Notes: a model not told the origin generated them from the sequence alone. DNA of 64,000 nucleotides from Candidatus Thorarchaeota archaeon (GCA_021498125.1 JAIZWL010000001.1:633434-697433); one strand, 5' to 3'; numbered from the stretch's first letter, positions 51,715-60,641 are shown. Numbers and translations: made by a program.

Positions 51715-51936
51715 ATGGCTGAGACCTGCACACTTAACCTCCGAGTACCCTCATGGAAATTGCGTCGCAGAGTCCGAAAATTTGTTAGAGGAGATCCTGT
51801 GCTGGTAGTTCTTGCTGGTAGCACTTATTCGGTAGATATGAAGAGGGACAAACTAGTTTTTACACACGAGAACGAAACCTGTCGACATTCTCAAGGGGCG
51901 AAGGGGATTTCCCGATTGGTTTCGTCGCCCAGCTAG
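51715..51936 (+). CDS. Small basic protein of unknown function
   Basis: A 73-residue protein, basic in its first half (SWKLRRRVRKFVRGDPVLVVLAG). The ATG follows GGAGCTGAGATCAA, a weak ribosome site. No family recognised; it may bind nucleic acid. It stands alone between two non-coding stretches. Confidence 0.45.
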   Translation: MAETCTLNLRVPSWKLRRRVRKFVRGDPVLVVLAGSTYSVDMKRDKLVFTHENETCRHSQGAKGISRLVSSPS

Positions 51937-52371
51937 GTCTTCTCACCAGGTCTTGCCAATCTCGGCTCCTTTTTAGTCGGATGGGGAGTGCATGGGGGCA
52001 CCCCCCAATTTAATAGACGTTCTGTGAAAATAAGGTGGTCTCAGCCTGCTCTTGGATCGTCATCGCATAGTGCTCGGCCAGGGATAACTGCTTCATCGAC
52101 CAACATCGCAAAGGGCATTTGGATATATATGTACAATCTAAGGGCGGTTCTGCTCCAAGTTTGAGTTTGATCTCAAATGAATTCTGTTCAGCATAATGAG
52201 ATTGACGGTTTGTGATAATGGAGCACAAGCAATTTTATTAGTAAATTTGCCTATATTATATTGGGGGAACATATTCTATTTACTATTATTTTCAACAGAT
52301 TTGTTACTTGAGATTGCAGCGCGATCTACGATTCAGTGAAGTCCCCCTTTACGATGTCGAGGTGAAAGTTG
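51937..52371. other. Non-coding stretch with a strong hairpin at 51982-52007
   Basis: About 430 bases with no convincing gene. At 51982-52007 TGGGG-A-GTGC pairs with GCAC-C-CCCCA around ATGGGG (one mismatch), a GC-rich hairpin in otherwise AT-rich DNA; TTTTTAG precedes it rather than following. The 72-residue minus-strand frame at 52010-52228 has no ribosome site and I do not call it. Confidence 0.45.
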
Positions 52372-52704
52372 ATGACGGATATGTGGTCTTTTGAGTTAAA
52401 AGATGGCAGCACTTGGACAACAACACTACCATGGTCCTTTGTACCATATGTTGATGATTTTAGGAAATGGCTTCGTGGAGATTACCCGACGACCCATGTT
52501 TTGGACTGGTTAAGTTTTCCCGTGGACTGGATCAAGGAATTTCTGGCTTTGCCATCAATAAAGTATGAGAACAAGAAACGAGCAATGCATCCTATTGCAT
52601 GGGTCACGCGTCGAGTGGACGCATGGTTATACGGTGACGACGAAGAAGCAGATGATGATGAGAGCGTTAATGTCTATAATCGTAATCATATTTTGGCAAG
52701 TTGA
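52372..52704 (+). CDS. Trp-rich small protein of unknown function
   Basis: A 110-residue protein with many aromatic residues (WSFELKDGSTWTTTLPWSFVPY, DWLSFPVDWIKEFLALP, WVTRRVDAWLYG) and an acidic stretch (DDEEADDDES) near the C-terminus. GAGGTG lies seven bases before the ATG at 52372; the TTG directly before it is too close. Function unknown; the amphipathic aromatic segments could lie on a membrane surface. Confidence 0.6.
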   Translation: MTDMWSFELKDGSTWTTTLPWSFVPYVDDFRKWLRGDYPTTHVLDWLSFPVDWIKEFLALPSIKYENKKRAMHPIAWVTRRVDAWLYGDDEEADDDESVNVYNRNHILAS

Positions 52705-52822
52705 TCGCACTATTGAACTCGTTTTAAGCAGATTCGAGGTCTGTACGTGAACAGGCCTCATTTATTATTTTTATACGTAATGAACTTCATTCACGTACCA
52801 TAAGATACCTTCTTAGGTACTT

Positions 52823-54004
52823 GTGAGTCTATCACAACTGTGGTCGCTCATGCGTGCTGACAGAGATCGAATCATTGCTTTTGCCCGCGAACTCATTGCT
52901 ACGAACTCCGAAAATCCTCCGGGTCACGAGGCGGAGGTTGCAAAGTTACTGCGCGAGCATCTGGAAGGATATGGACTTGCCTGTAAATCTGTAGGCTCTT
53001 CGAATCGTCCCAATTTGATTTTCTATACTCACGAGGGTGAAACTGGGCCTCTGGTCATTCATGGTCATATGGACACGGTTCCTGTAGGTGACATTAAGGA
53101 CTGGGACTACGATCCTTTTGCTGGTGAGATTCACAATGGACGGCTGTATGGGCGTGGCGCCTGTGACATGAAGGGCCCGGTTGCAGCACTTGCAGAGACA
53201 ATGATCCAATATGTAGAAGAGCATCCCAAGGTTCCTCTTGTAATGCTTGCTACCTCTGATGAGGAGAGTGGTTGTTCAGGGGCGGAGGCCGTGGCTAAGA
53301 GTGGTCTGCTTGAAGGAATCCCATTTGGGGTCTGTGCTGAACCGACCGACCTGAAGGTACTGGTTGGGGAAAAAGGTATGCTCTGGACTCGTGTTGTGGC
53401 ACGTGGGAAAGCAGCTCATGGGTCTCGACCAGAAGAGGGACTTAATGCAATCACTCTTTGTACTGACGCTTTGAGAGTTCTTACTGCCACTCCTTATCCT
53501 TTTGAGGACACCGAGCTGATGGGTGCTCCCACCATTAATGTTGGCATGATTGAAGGTGGGGTCAAGATAAATGTGGTACCCGATAGTTGTCAGGCTCAGA
53601 TAGATATGCGTCTTGTCAAGGGCCAGGACATCGAGGGTACTCTTGCTGAGATGCGTCGTCGATTGACTGAGGCGGGTCTCTCTGATCACGTGAGTGTCGA
53701 ATACCTTCATGGTAAGCCCGCAGTCATCACTCCCTCGGATGCTCCTATTGTTGATGCGGCCCTTGGTGCTCTTGAGCGAGTTGTTGGTTCACGTCCACAG
53801 ATCACAGCAGCGACCTATGGGACTGACTGTTCCGTCTTACAACCAAAAATAGGGATTGTCAATGTTATTCTTGGTCCCGGGTCGATAGAACAGGCACATC
53901 AACCCAATGAATTCATTCTTGTTGATCAGTTGCTACAGGCTGTAGATGTCTATCTTGACACTGTACACAATATTGCTAAAAACACGATTGTTAGTGGTAC
54001 ATGA
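52823..54004 (+). CDS. M20-family metallopeptidase/deacylase (ArgE/DapE type)
   Basis: A zinc hydrolase that removes an acyl or amino-acid group. Metal ligands are seen in IHGHMDTVPVGD, YGRGACDMKGP, and ATSDEESGCSG (catalytic Glu), with GKAAHGSRPEEGLNA for the dimerisation domain and the late AHQPNEFI. The 393 residues fit the ArgE/DapE/carboxypeptidase G2 group; the real substrate could be acetyl-ornithine, succinyl-diaminopimelate or a peptide. GTG 52823 follows TTAGGT. Confidence 0.9.
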   Translation: MSLSQLWSLMRADRDRIIAFARELIATNSENPPGHEAEVAKLLREHLEGYGLACKSVGSSNRPNLIFYTHEGETGPLVIHGHMDTVPVGDIKDWDYDPFAGEIHNGRLYGRGACDMKGPVAALAETMIQYVEEHPKVPLVMLATSDEESGCSGAEAVAKSGLLEGIPFGVCAEPTDLKVLVGEKGMLWTRVVARGKAAHGSRPEEGLNAITLCTDALRVLTATPYPFEDTELMGAPTINVGMIEGGVKINVVPDSCQAQIDMRLVKGQDIEGTLAEMRRRLTEAGLSDHVSVEYLHGKPAVITPSDAPIVDAALGALERVVGSRPQITAATYGTDCSVLQPKIGIVNVILGPGSIEQAHQPNEFILVDQLLQAVDVYLDTVHNIAKNTIVSGT

Positions 54005-54107
54005 TGAATATCCGCTGATCAGAAAGATACGTCCCCGCACGATAACTTTATGAGATTATACATGAAGTTATTTATAGGAAACCTTACAATAGTATGAGTG
54101 AGTTCAA

Positions 54108-54788
54108 TTGAGTGAGAAACAAAATGATCTGGAAGTAATTTCTGCTCTGGATAGTGTCAATAAGCAGCTTTTAGAAATTAGAAAGACACTTGTAGAGTTT
54201 GCAAATCGAATTGAGAACCTAGAGCAGGCAGTCAATAGTAGTGTACCTCAAGAGACCAGTGATCCACTCATTTATTCTAGGGTATTGATGGCGACTTTGA
54301 ATGCGATACAGACGTTCGAACGTGATAACGGTAGGGGGATTACTGCAAAGGAATTAGCGGCGGTCCGAAATGTGGAATTGCCAACGATATACGATCATCT
54401 CTCCAAGCTTGAAGATGCAAATCTTGTCTTTTGGCAACGTGGAACTGAGTTGGGCCTGCAGCCATATAATGCTAAATTCTACTCGACTTCAAAGCGCGAA
54501 TATTCTCTTGCTGATCCAAAGATTCTTTCTTCGCTACCCGAACACATCCAGCCAGTTGCGCGAATCATTGTGCGGGCTGCACCGAAGGCTGTGGATCGTA
54601 AATTACTACTGAAGAAATTGATGGCACTTCGGTCGCGGGGCGAACAACCATGGGTTGACCTCACCGAGAGTGCGGTGGAGCAGCTTCTTGATGATGCCAT
54701 TAAATATCTGCTACGCGCGGTATTGATTAAGCGCAAGCGTTCTCTTAAGGGCGAACACTTTACGATGTGGCAAAAACAGAAGAAATAG
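54108..54788 (+). CDS. Coiled-coil winged-helix regulator
   Basis: The 226-residue protein opens with a coiled coil (ISALDSVNKQLLEIRKTL, ANRIENLEQAV), then a winged helix (ITAKELAAVRNVELPTIYDHL, SKLEDANLVFWQR), and a basic helical C-terminus (RKLLLKKLMALRS, LIKRKRS). It is probably a DNA-binding regulator that acts as a dimer through the coiled coil. TTG 54108 is used; no clear ribosome site is seen. It converges on larB. Confidence 0.72.
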   Translation: MSEKQNDLEVISALDSVNKQLLEIRKTLVEFANRIENLEQAVNSSVPQETSDPLIYSRVLMATLNAIQTFERDNGRGITAKELAAVRNVELPTIYDHLSKLEDANLVFWQRGTELGLQPYNAKFYSTSKREYSLADPKILSSLPEHIQPVARIIVRAAPKAVDRKLLLKKLMALRSRGEQPWVDLTESAVEQLLDDAIKYLLRAVLIKRKRSLKGEHFTMWQKQKK

Positions 54789-54792
54789 ACAC

Positions 54793-55581
54793 CTATGCTA
54801 TTCGCCGTGAGGCACTCTTTTTAGCGATCAGGCAGGCAAAGGCCCCAGCACCAATTCCATTTCCAATATTGACAACCGCAATCCCCGGTGCACATGACTG
54901 TAACATAGCAGCCAGGGCGGTCTCTCCTTCTCCTCCGAAACCATATCCCGTTGGAATTGGTACCCCTATTACTGGAATATCTACCAGTGATGCGATGAAT
55001 GTTGGAAGGGCACCCTCCATCCCCGCAAGAACAACAATTGCAACCACATCCTCTTCAATTATCTTTTGAAGTGGTCTGATGAGTCTGTGTACTCCTGCAA
55101 CACCCACATCATTGAAGACCAGTGACTTGACGCCCATCACATAAGCAACAGCCTCGACCTCACAAGCATAGGGGATATCTGAGGTGCCCGCAGTTATGAT
55201 TGCTATCTTTGCATCTATGACTGGTGGTTCCCAGTCCCTCTGTCTGATAATGGCCGTGTGAATTTCTCCACTACCCATGATCTCTACAACTTGGTCTGAA
55301 AACTGGGCTTCTAATGCGACCGTTTTTTTCTCATCCAAGCGTGTCAGAAGTGCATAGCCATTTGATTCCAACATTGATTCCGTTATTTGTATCAACTGAT
55401 CTATTGATTTGGACGCTCCATAGACGACCTCAGGTATCCCGGATCTTTCCTCGCGCTGAGAGTCGAGCAATGCAAACTCTTCGACCTTGCCTAAAGACCA
55501 CATCTTGAGTCTTTTTTCGGCCTCATCAATAGTAATGCGGCCCTCTTTTAGATCGCGGAGTATTTTTTTTCGAGTACTCAT
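54793..55581 (-). CDS. larB: LarB-type nickel-pincer-cofactor carboxylase/hydrolase
   Basis: LarB carboxylates and hydrolyses nicotinic acid adenine dinucleotide, the first step toward the nickel pincer nucleotide cofactor of lactate racemase and relatives. Family marks include RSGIPEVVYGASKS near residue 45, ITAGTSDIPYACEVEAVA, NDVGVAGVHRLI, VLAGMEGALPTFIASLVDIPVIGVP and SCAPGIAVVNIGNGIGAGAFA, in the usual order, resembling PurE-type mutases. LarC and LarE are not in the window. ATG 55581 has GGTGC upstream; the frame is open to 55602. Confidence 0.92.
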   Translation of the reverse strand: MSTRKKILRDLKEGRITIDEAEKRLKMWSLGKVEEFALLDSQREERSGIPEVVYGASKSIDQLIQITESMLESNGYALLTRLDEKKTVALEAQFSDQVVEIMGSGEIHTAIIRQRDWEPPVIDAKIAIITAGTSDIPYACEVEAVAYVMGVKSLVFNDVGVAGVHRLIRPLQKIIEEDVVAIVVLAGMEGALPTFIASLVDIPVIGVPIPTGYGFGGEGETALAAMLQSCAPGIAVVNIGNGIGAGAFACLIAKKSASRRIA

Positions 55582-55747
55582 GACTATTGCACCATTGCTC
55601 ATAGATGTGGTTAGCAGTGTAAAACTTGAGGTTATTGCATTACACCAGTCGGTTCCACTACGTTCAGCCTTTCACGCAAAACTTAAAGTTGACGCAATGC
55701 TTGCGAACAAACATATGCGGCACTCATAGTTGAGGCGGTGAAAGAGT

Positions 55748-56173
55748 TTGCCATTCTTCGGGAAAAAGAAACGTGCACACCCTGCGATCAAACAAGTGAA
55801 GAAGATGCAAAAGGCTATCGAAAAGGGAAAGCGCCTGCCCGACTTGGAGGTGGAATCTCGTCAAGCCATTGTCACAAGATTGTTTGTGGAACGCATGCTG
55901 GCAGCAGGGCTTGAGCCTTCTATGGACTCGGGTTATGTCCCAATATCGTACACGCCCTTGGCACGCTTTCTCAGAGACTGTGGTATCAGTGATGTCATTG
56001 CTGAAGCAATCTTATCTGGCATTATGGAAGAGACAACCGAAGACGGAGTGCGGATCATTATTGAGGCCAGTGTGGATACACCTGGTATCTCGCTTACCGA
56101 TGATGAACTGAAGCAGGCCCAAGATCTAGCAGTGGATGAATGGCGTCGGAAGAAAAAGTCCATGGGTCTATGA
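55748..56173 (+). CDS. Small basic protein of unknown function
   Basis: I do not recognise this 141-residue protein. The N-terminus is strongly basic (FFGKKKRAHPAIKQVKKMQKAIEKGKRL), followed by a helical part (SRQAIVTRLFVERMLAAGL) and a mixed domain. The basic front suggests nucleic-acid binding. TTG 55748 follows GGTGA. Its end lies eight bases before the AlaX start, so the two are probably translated from one message. Confidence 0.62.
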   Translation: MPFFGKKKRAHPAIKQVKKMQKAIEKGKRLPDLEVESRQAIVTRLFVERMLAAGLEPSMDSGYVPISYTPLARFLRDCGISDVIAEAILSGIMEETTEDGVRIIIEASVDTPGISLTDDELKQAQDLAVDEWRRKKKSMGL

Positions 56174-56180
56174 GGTGGTC

Positions 56181-56915
56181 ATGGTGACCGAACTGTTGCA
56201 CATGCATGATAATTATCTTCAAGAATTTGATGCGAAGATTATCGAGTTGGGGGATGGGTATGTCATCTTAGACCGTACAGCATTCTATCCTGAAGGTGGC
56301 GGGCAGAGTGGTGATCGCGGGGTCTTGTCAGATGGGACCTCGGAGGTCCATGTGATTGACACAAAGAAACGCGAAGGAAAGATCTTTCATCTTCTTGACG
56401 CGAATCCACCGTTCGAAGTTGGCGCCACAGTTCATGGTAAACTAGACTGGGACTTTCGCTATGAGTGCATGCGCTTTCACACTGCACAGCACGTTCTTTC
56501 ACGATATCTACAGATCAATCACGGGCTTGAGACCTACGGGAACATGATCAAGCCGGGACGGAGCCGTGCGGATTATCATCCGATTGATCATTTTACTGAG
56601 GAGCTTAAGCGCGAAGTCGAGGCTGGTGTAAACGAAATCTTTGCCAAGAATCTTGATGTGACGATTCAGTTCATGCCTCGTGATGAAGCGATTGCGTTCT
56701 TGAGGGAAAAGGGGTATCAGGTGCGTTATCTGGAGATGGTCCCTGCTACTGTATCGGAGTTTCGAGTTGTCATGGTCGATGATTATGATGCGGCCGCCTG
56801 TGCAGGAACCCATGTTGCCAACACTCGGGAGATTGGCAAGATCCGACTGGGAAAGACGAAGAATGTAGGTTCCAAAAAACAGCGACTTTACTTCAGTCTG
56901 GAGCCTCCAAAATGA
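56181..56915 (+). CDS. Alanyl-tRNA editing hydrolase, AlaX-type
   Basis: Removes wrongly attached Ser or Gly from tRNA(Ala). The 244-residue protein has the GGGQSGDRG stretch, the zinc ligands HTAQHVLS (HxxxH) and CAGTHV, and the closing TKNVGSKKQRLYF. Presence of the N-terminal beta domain (HDNYLQEFDAKIIEL) fits the AlaX-M class. I start at ATG 56181, which has GAGGTG directly upstream; an earlier frame opens at 56136 inside the preceding gene. Confidence 0.92.
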   Translation: MVTELLHMHDNYLQEFDAKIIELGDGYVILDRTAFYPEGGGQSGDRGVLSDGTSEVHVIDTKKREGKIFHLLDANPPFEVGATVHGKLDWDFRYECMRFHTAQHVLSRYLQINHGLETYGNMIKPGRSRADYHPIDHFTEELKREVEAGVNEIFAKNLDVTIQFMPRDEAIAFLREKGYQVRYLEMVPATVSEFRVVMVDDYDAAACAGTHVANTREIGKIRLGKTKNVGSKKQRLYFSLEPPK

Positions 56916-56960
56916 CGCAACTTGCTAAAGGTTTATTGCTTCTGACTGCATGCATTTGAC

Positions 56961-58253
56961 ATGTGTGCTAAAATGAAAGCGCTTGTCTTGACCGCCGGAC
57001 GTGGGAATCGTCTGCGTCCCATTACTTCAAACCGTTCGAAATCTATGTTGATGATCGCAGGTCGTCCTGTGTTGGAATATATTATTGAGAGTCTCAGGGA
57101 GAATGGGATCAAAGACATAGTAATGATTGTGGGCCATGGTCGTGAGGAGATAATGACCTTCTTTCAGCAGGGTGGCGATTTTGATGTGCGAATTCGCTAT
57201 ATCGTTCAGCATGAGCAGAAGGGCGTTGAGGATGCTATGTTGTTGGCTCGTGAGGAGATCGATTCAGATACTGAGTTTCTCCTTGTGAACGGTGATGTAC
57301 TTGTCGAGCCCGATATGGTGAAGCGCACTCTTACGAATCATGAAAATATGGATGCCGACGTCACAATGTTAGTGACTTTGGTTCCCAATCCAGAGCAGTT
57401 TGGTACCGTAAAGATTGGACGTAATGGTATTGTCGAACGAATGGTTGAGAAAGGTGGTCCCGATCGTTATGTCAGTAATTATGCTGTTGGTGGTGTAACG
57501 GTCTTCACGACTGAGATCTTTGACTATCTCCTCAAACATGATACAATGGAGCTGGCAATCGAAGCAATGATCTCAGAACGCAAAAAGATTACAGCAACAG
57601 TGTGGGAGCGTGAGTGGGCAGAGTTTACGTGGCCTTGGGATATTCTTAAGGCGAACCGGATTGTGATGGATCGGATTCTGCGTGGGCGCGGCACATTCAT
57701 TGCAGAATCGGCTGAGATCCATAAGAATGTAGTACTTGAAGGTCCCGTGTACATTGGAGAAGAGAGCATTATCCGGCCAGGCACCACTCTTCGTGGGCCC
57801 GTGTATATTGGCAAGGGTGTGTATGTTGGGAATAATTCTCTTGTACGAGATTATGCAAGTCTCTGTGAAGGTGTTCATCTTGGGTATGCGGTAGAAGTCC
57901 GTAACTCGATGGTCTTTGACCGAGTGAATGTAGGGCGCATGACCTATCTTGCGGATTCGATAGTTGGGGCTGATACTTGCATTGAGGCGGGAGCACAGAT
58001 GTGGAATTGGCGTCCAGGGAGCGAGTCCCTCTTTCTACAATACAATGATCAGCGTGTCCAGATTCCCATGAGCAAATTTGGATCTATTGTGGGGGATGGT
58101 GTTATCATTGGAGTTAACTCCTCTATCTATCCTGCTATTCGAATTGGAGAGAACTCGCTTATTGCTCCGGGCTGCATTATTAATGAAGATATTCCGCCTA
58201 GCAGTCTAGTGCAGGTGGAACAAAAACTAAAGATCAAACACCGTAAAGAATAA
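56961..58253 (+). CDS. Sugar-1-phosphate nucleotidylyltransferase with left-handed beta-helix domain
   Basis: The N-terminal half is a nucleotidyltransferase (MKALVLTAGRGNRLRPIT, FLLVNGDVLV, FTWPWDIL), and from about residue 240 hexad repeats (IRPGTTLRGPVYIGKGVYVG, SIVGADTCIEAGAQ) form a left-handed beta-helix, as in archaeal GlmU-like enzymes (glucose-1-P/GlcNAc-1-P uridylyl- or thymidylyltransferase, with possible acetyltransferase). A TATA-like TTTATTGCT at 56932-56940 lies about 25 bases before ATG 56961, so the message is probably leaderless; ATG 56973 fits the family start as well. It may feed the WecB pathway. Confidence 0.9.
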   Translation: MCAKMKALVLTAGRGNRLRPITSNRSKSMLMIAGRPVLEYIIESLRENGIKDIVMIVGHGREEIMTFFQQGGDFDVRIRYIVQHEQKGVEDAMLLAREEIDSDTEFLLVNGDVLVEPDMVKRTLTNHENMDADVTMLVTLVPNPEQFGTVKIGRNGIVERMVEKGGPDRYVSNYAVGGVTVFTTEIFDYLLKHDTMELAIEAMISERKKITATVWEREWAEFTWPWDILKANRIVMDRILRGRGTFIAESAEIHKNVVLEGPVYIGEESIIRPGTTLRGPVYIGKGVYVGNNSLVRDYASLCEGVHLGYAVEVRNSMVFDRVNVGRMTYLADSIVGADTCIEAGAQMWNWRPGSESLFLQYNDQRVQIPMSKFGSIVGDGVIIGVNSSIYPAIRIGENSLIAPGCIINEDIPPSSLVQVEQKLKIKHRKE

Positions 58254-58289
58254 TATATTTCCTCTCTCTTGTCGAGTATGGTTTCGGCA

Positions 58290-58844
58290 TCAATGCTCTG
58301 TTCGGTCAGCAATGGTGCCTACAACATCATGTATCTCATAGATTCTTGGGCGTCTGCTAGGTACTAGTCCAAAATCACCAAGTAGGCGATCAAGCCATCC
58401 ACACTCTCTAGTGGATATCTTCTCTCGTATAGACAAAAAACCTAGGTACCGGTCTTCATGGTTCAGTCGGTCATCATGATATCTCCCTATGTATGCACGT
58501 TCGAAGGCAAGATACACAGCAAGGCCTCTCTCCAAGACATCGCAATCGGTCCGATATTCGGCCTGTTGAGTATCTCCTACAACTGGATGGCTCAGTTCGT
58601 GTGCAAGAAGGCCGATGATTGCAGGATCCGGCCAACGCATGACCTCATTATTGATTCTGATTCGGAGCGATTTTGATCCTGTTGACCACGTGGCATCTCC
58701 GATGGCTCTAATTCGTCCTGTACAAATTGATATCGACCATTCTGTTAATTCGGGATAGCAGCAGTCTGCAATGTCCCTAAAGCGTGAAAAAACCGACTTG
58801 GTCGAGCGATGCCATCTGATCATCAAACAACTGATTGGGCACAC
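58290..58844 (-). CDS. Small HExxH zinc-protease-like protein
   Basis: A 184-residue protein with AIIGLLAHELSHPVVGDTQQAEYRTD: HExxH (HELSH) and a downstream Glu as possible third ligand, in a hydrophobic helix like that of small zincins. Ser/His-rich ends vary. No signal peptide is seen. GTG 58844 lacks a ribosome site; an inner ATG at 58823 is an alternative. The rest of the sequence is unlike any family I know. Confidence 0.6.
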   Translation of the reverse strand: MCPISCLMIRWHRSTKSVFSRFRDIADCCYPELTEWSISICTGRIRAIGDATWSTGSKSLRIRINNEVMRWPDPAIIGLLAHELSHPVVGDTQQAEYRTDCDVLERGLAVYLAFERAYIGRYHDDRLNHEDRYLGFLSIREKISTRECGWLDRLLGDFGLVPSRRPRIYEIHDVVGTIADRTEH

Positions 58845-58980
58845 GCAAATGAAATTTACTGTAAGACGAAGACTTTTTTGCTCTTCTTATAATTAGCATT
58901 TATTCCATGCACATCACGACAAAGGTTAAGAATAACTCGAAGAATACAAAGGTAAGGGCCTAAGCGCTAGGTGACTATTC

Positions 58981-59556
58981 ATGGACCTAAACATTACTGA
59001 GATACTTGAGCAGTTGAAGGCAATTGAGAGTTTTGCCAGTAAAGTGTCAGAGACCAAAAAACTGGCGGATCAGCTTGCTGAGAACTTCGCACGCATGAAA
59101 GAATCGATCAACAGTGCAATGAATCAAGCATTTGGTGAGATTGCAGATCAAATAGAGCAGCTCCGGCGTAATATGGAATCAATGGAGAGCGTTCAAGCAG
59201 CATCCACAGGAAAATCTGCTCCTGCGACACCTCAAGCTCCGCCTCCTAAGCCAGAGCCAACACCCCCTCCTGAGCCGCCTAAGAAGACAGAGGCACCTCA
59301 AGCTCCGCCTCCTGAGCCAGAGGCCGCATCTGTTGACAGTGCTGCAGCTGGAGAAACAGCAACCTCACCTGAGCTTGAAGTATTAGAGCAAAAGTTGGAC
59401 AAGCTCAAAGCGGCATTGACTGATCTGCGCTTTGATTATATGCGCGGATATATTCCCGAAGAGGAATACAAGCAGAAAGAGTCTGACCTCACAAAGCAGA
59501 TTGAAGATCTTGAACGGCAGATCGCAGATCTCAAGAAGAAACTAGGCATCGCATAA
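58981..59556 (+). CDS. Coiled-coil protein with proline-rich linker
   Basis: A 191-residue protein: an N-terminal coiled coil (about 5-70, LKAIESFASKVSETKKLADQ), a linker of some 55 residues with repeated PPPKPEPTPPPEPPKK and APPPEPEA, and a C-terminal coiled coil (ELEVLEQKLDKLKAAL, QKESDLTKQIEDLERQ). The polyproline stretches are the kind of sequence profilin or SH3/WW domains bind; in Asgard archaea profilins exist, so a cytoskeleton link is conceivable but only a guess. GGTGAC precedes the ATG. A terminator follows. Confidence 0.7.
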   Translation: MDLNITEILEQLKAIESFASKVSETKKLADQLAENFARMKESINSAMNQAFGEIADQIEQLRRNMESMESVQAASTGKSAPATPQAPPPKPEPTPPPEPPKKTEAPQAPPPEPEAASVDSAAAGETATSPELEVLEQKLDKLKAALTDLRFDYMRGYIPEEEYKQKESDLTKQIEDLERQIADLKKKLGIA

Positions 59557-59614
59557 GTGTCAATGATTTATTGTCCTGTGTTGCCGCTTCTGCATTCAAG
59601 TAATGCTGGTCACT

Positions 59615-59653
59615 GTCCGTCACGCGCGATCGTGACGGGCAAGAGTCTTTTTT
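59615..59653 (+). terminator. Hairpin and T-run terminator after the proline-rich gene
   Basis: CCGTCACG (59617-59624) pairs with CGTGACGG (59631-59638) around CGCGAT, extended by one wobble and one G-C pair; six Ts follow at 59648-59653. Confidence 0.75.
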
Positions 59654-59918
59654 AGTGAGTATCAATCTCGCCTCATTTTTATTTATTTTGGGGTACGATT
59701 TTATCTCTGCGAAGTCATGTTATTACGAGTCATTGGATTCTTCAGGTCATGTGTGATGATCTTCAGTCAGTAGTGGTAGGTACTGGCAACATCCAAACTT
59801 GAAACTTGGGAATGCACTAAAGCAGAGTGATGAGTCGGCTTCTTTATGATCTACGCCGACTCACTTCTTTAGAGAGAGTCACCTTCAATATGAAGTGCAA
59901 AGATTACTATTGCATAGT
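59654..59918. other. Non-coding stretch between terminator and eS25 gene
   Basis: About 260 AT-rich bases. I see no RNA gene or promoter that I can support. The eS25 gene ends here from the other side. Confidence 0.4.
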
Positions 59919-60641
59919 CTATTCTGAAGACTTCTTCTTTGTGGTCTTCTTCTTGGGTTTCTCTTCGGCCTTTTCCGATTCAGCCTTTTTCTTTGTGGTC
60001 TTCTTCTTAGGCTTCTCTTCAGCCTCGGCCTCGGTCTTCTTCTTTGTGGTCTTCTTCTTGGGTTTCTCTTCGGCCTTGACCTCGGTCTTCTTCTTTGTGG
60101 TCTTCTTCTTGGGTTTCTCTTCGGCCTTGACCTCGGTCTCCTTTTTCTCAAGTGGTTCAACAATGACTTCTGGCCGACGATCCTTGGCACGTTCCTTCTT
60201 GGTACCAGCCTCGCGTCGTCGTCGCATCATCTTTGATGGTTTTACTGCGCGGATGGCTTCGGCTGCCGCAAGAGCCAATTCTGCTTCCATCTCATCAGTA
60301 AGGAATGTTTCAGAAGGTGTGAATGTTGCAACTTCTTCAAGAACATCTGATATGACAATGGGTTTGGAATCTTTGTTCTCCAGCTCGCTGGGGGTTGTAT
60401 AGACAACGAATCCGCTCTCACGAATATATGGCACGATCATTCCCTGTGCTTCTTTCTCACGGAGAAGTTTACGTGCAGTACTGAGCCGAATCCCAAACCG
60501 ATGTGCAATATCATACACGGTAATAGAACGGGCCTTTGAAATATAATTATCAATCTCTTCAAGAGTTTCAGGTTTTGGAATAGCATCACGAACGATCTTT
60601 TCGTGTCGTGCTGCGCTCTTTCCCCATTTCTTTTTGCTCAC
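59919..60641 (-). CDS. rps25e: Ribosomal protein eS25 with lysine-rich repeat tail
   Basis: The first 90 residues match eS25: a basic MSKKKWGKSAARHEKIV, then a winged helix (ITVYDIAHRFGIRLSTARKL, LREKEAQGMIVPYIRE, FVVYTTP). Archaeal eS25 normally ends near 100 residues; this protein is 240. The added part contains a linker (DEMEAELALAAAEAIRAV) and, from about residue 165, four copies of AEEKPKKKTTKKK separated by TEVK, TEAE or AESEK. Such tails resemble histone-H1-like repeats and may bind rRNA or DNA. GTG 60641 has GGAGAG upstream. The repeat is also visible at DNA level. Confidence 0.8.
   Translation of the reverse strand: MSKKKWGKSAARHEKIVRDAIPKPETLEEIDNYISKARSITVYDIAHRFGIRLSTARKLLREKEAQGMIVPYIRESGFVVYTTPSELENKDSKPIVISDVLEEVATFTPSETFLTDEMEAELALAAAEAIRAVKPSKMMRRRREAGTKKERAKDRRPEVIVEPLEKKETEVKAEEKPKKKTTKKKTEVKAEEKPKKKTTKKKTEAEAEEKPKKKTTKKKAESEKAEEKPKKKTTKKKSSE
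59921..60140 (-). repeat. Tandem repeats coding the AEEKPKKKTTKKK units
   Basis: Four near-identical units of about 50 bases encode AEEKPKKKTTKKK plus a spacer of four or five residues. The codons are nearly the same in all copies, which points to recent expansion by slippage or unequal exchange. Confidence 0.8.

Noticed and set aside
52010-52228. Minus-strand frame of 72 codons with several Cys
   Set aside because: No start signal and no zinc-ribbon spacing; could be a decayed gene, but nothing supports it.
60000-60140. Repeats as a CRISPR array
   Set aside because: The units are contiguous coding repeats in frame for AEEKPKKKTTKKK, without spacers of constant length.
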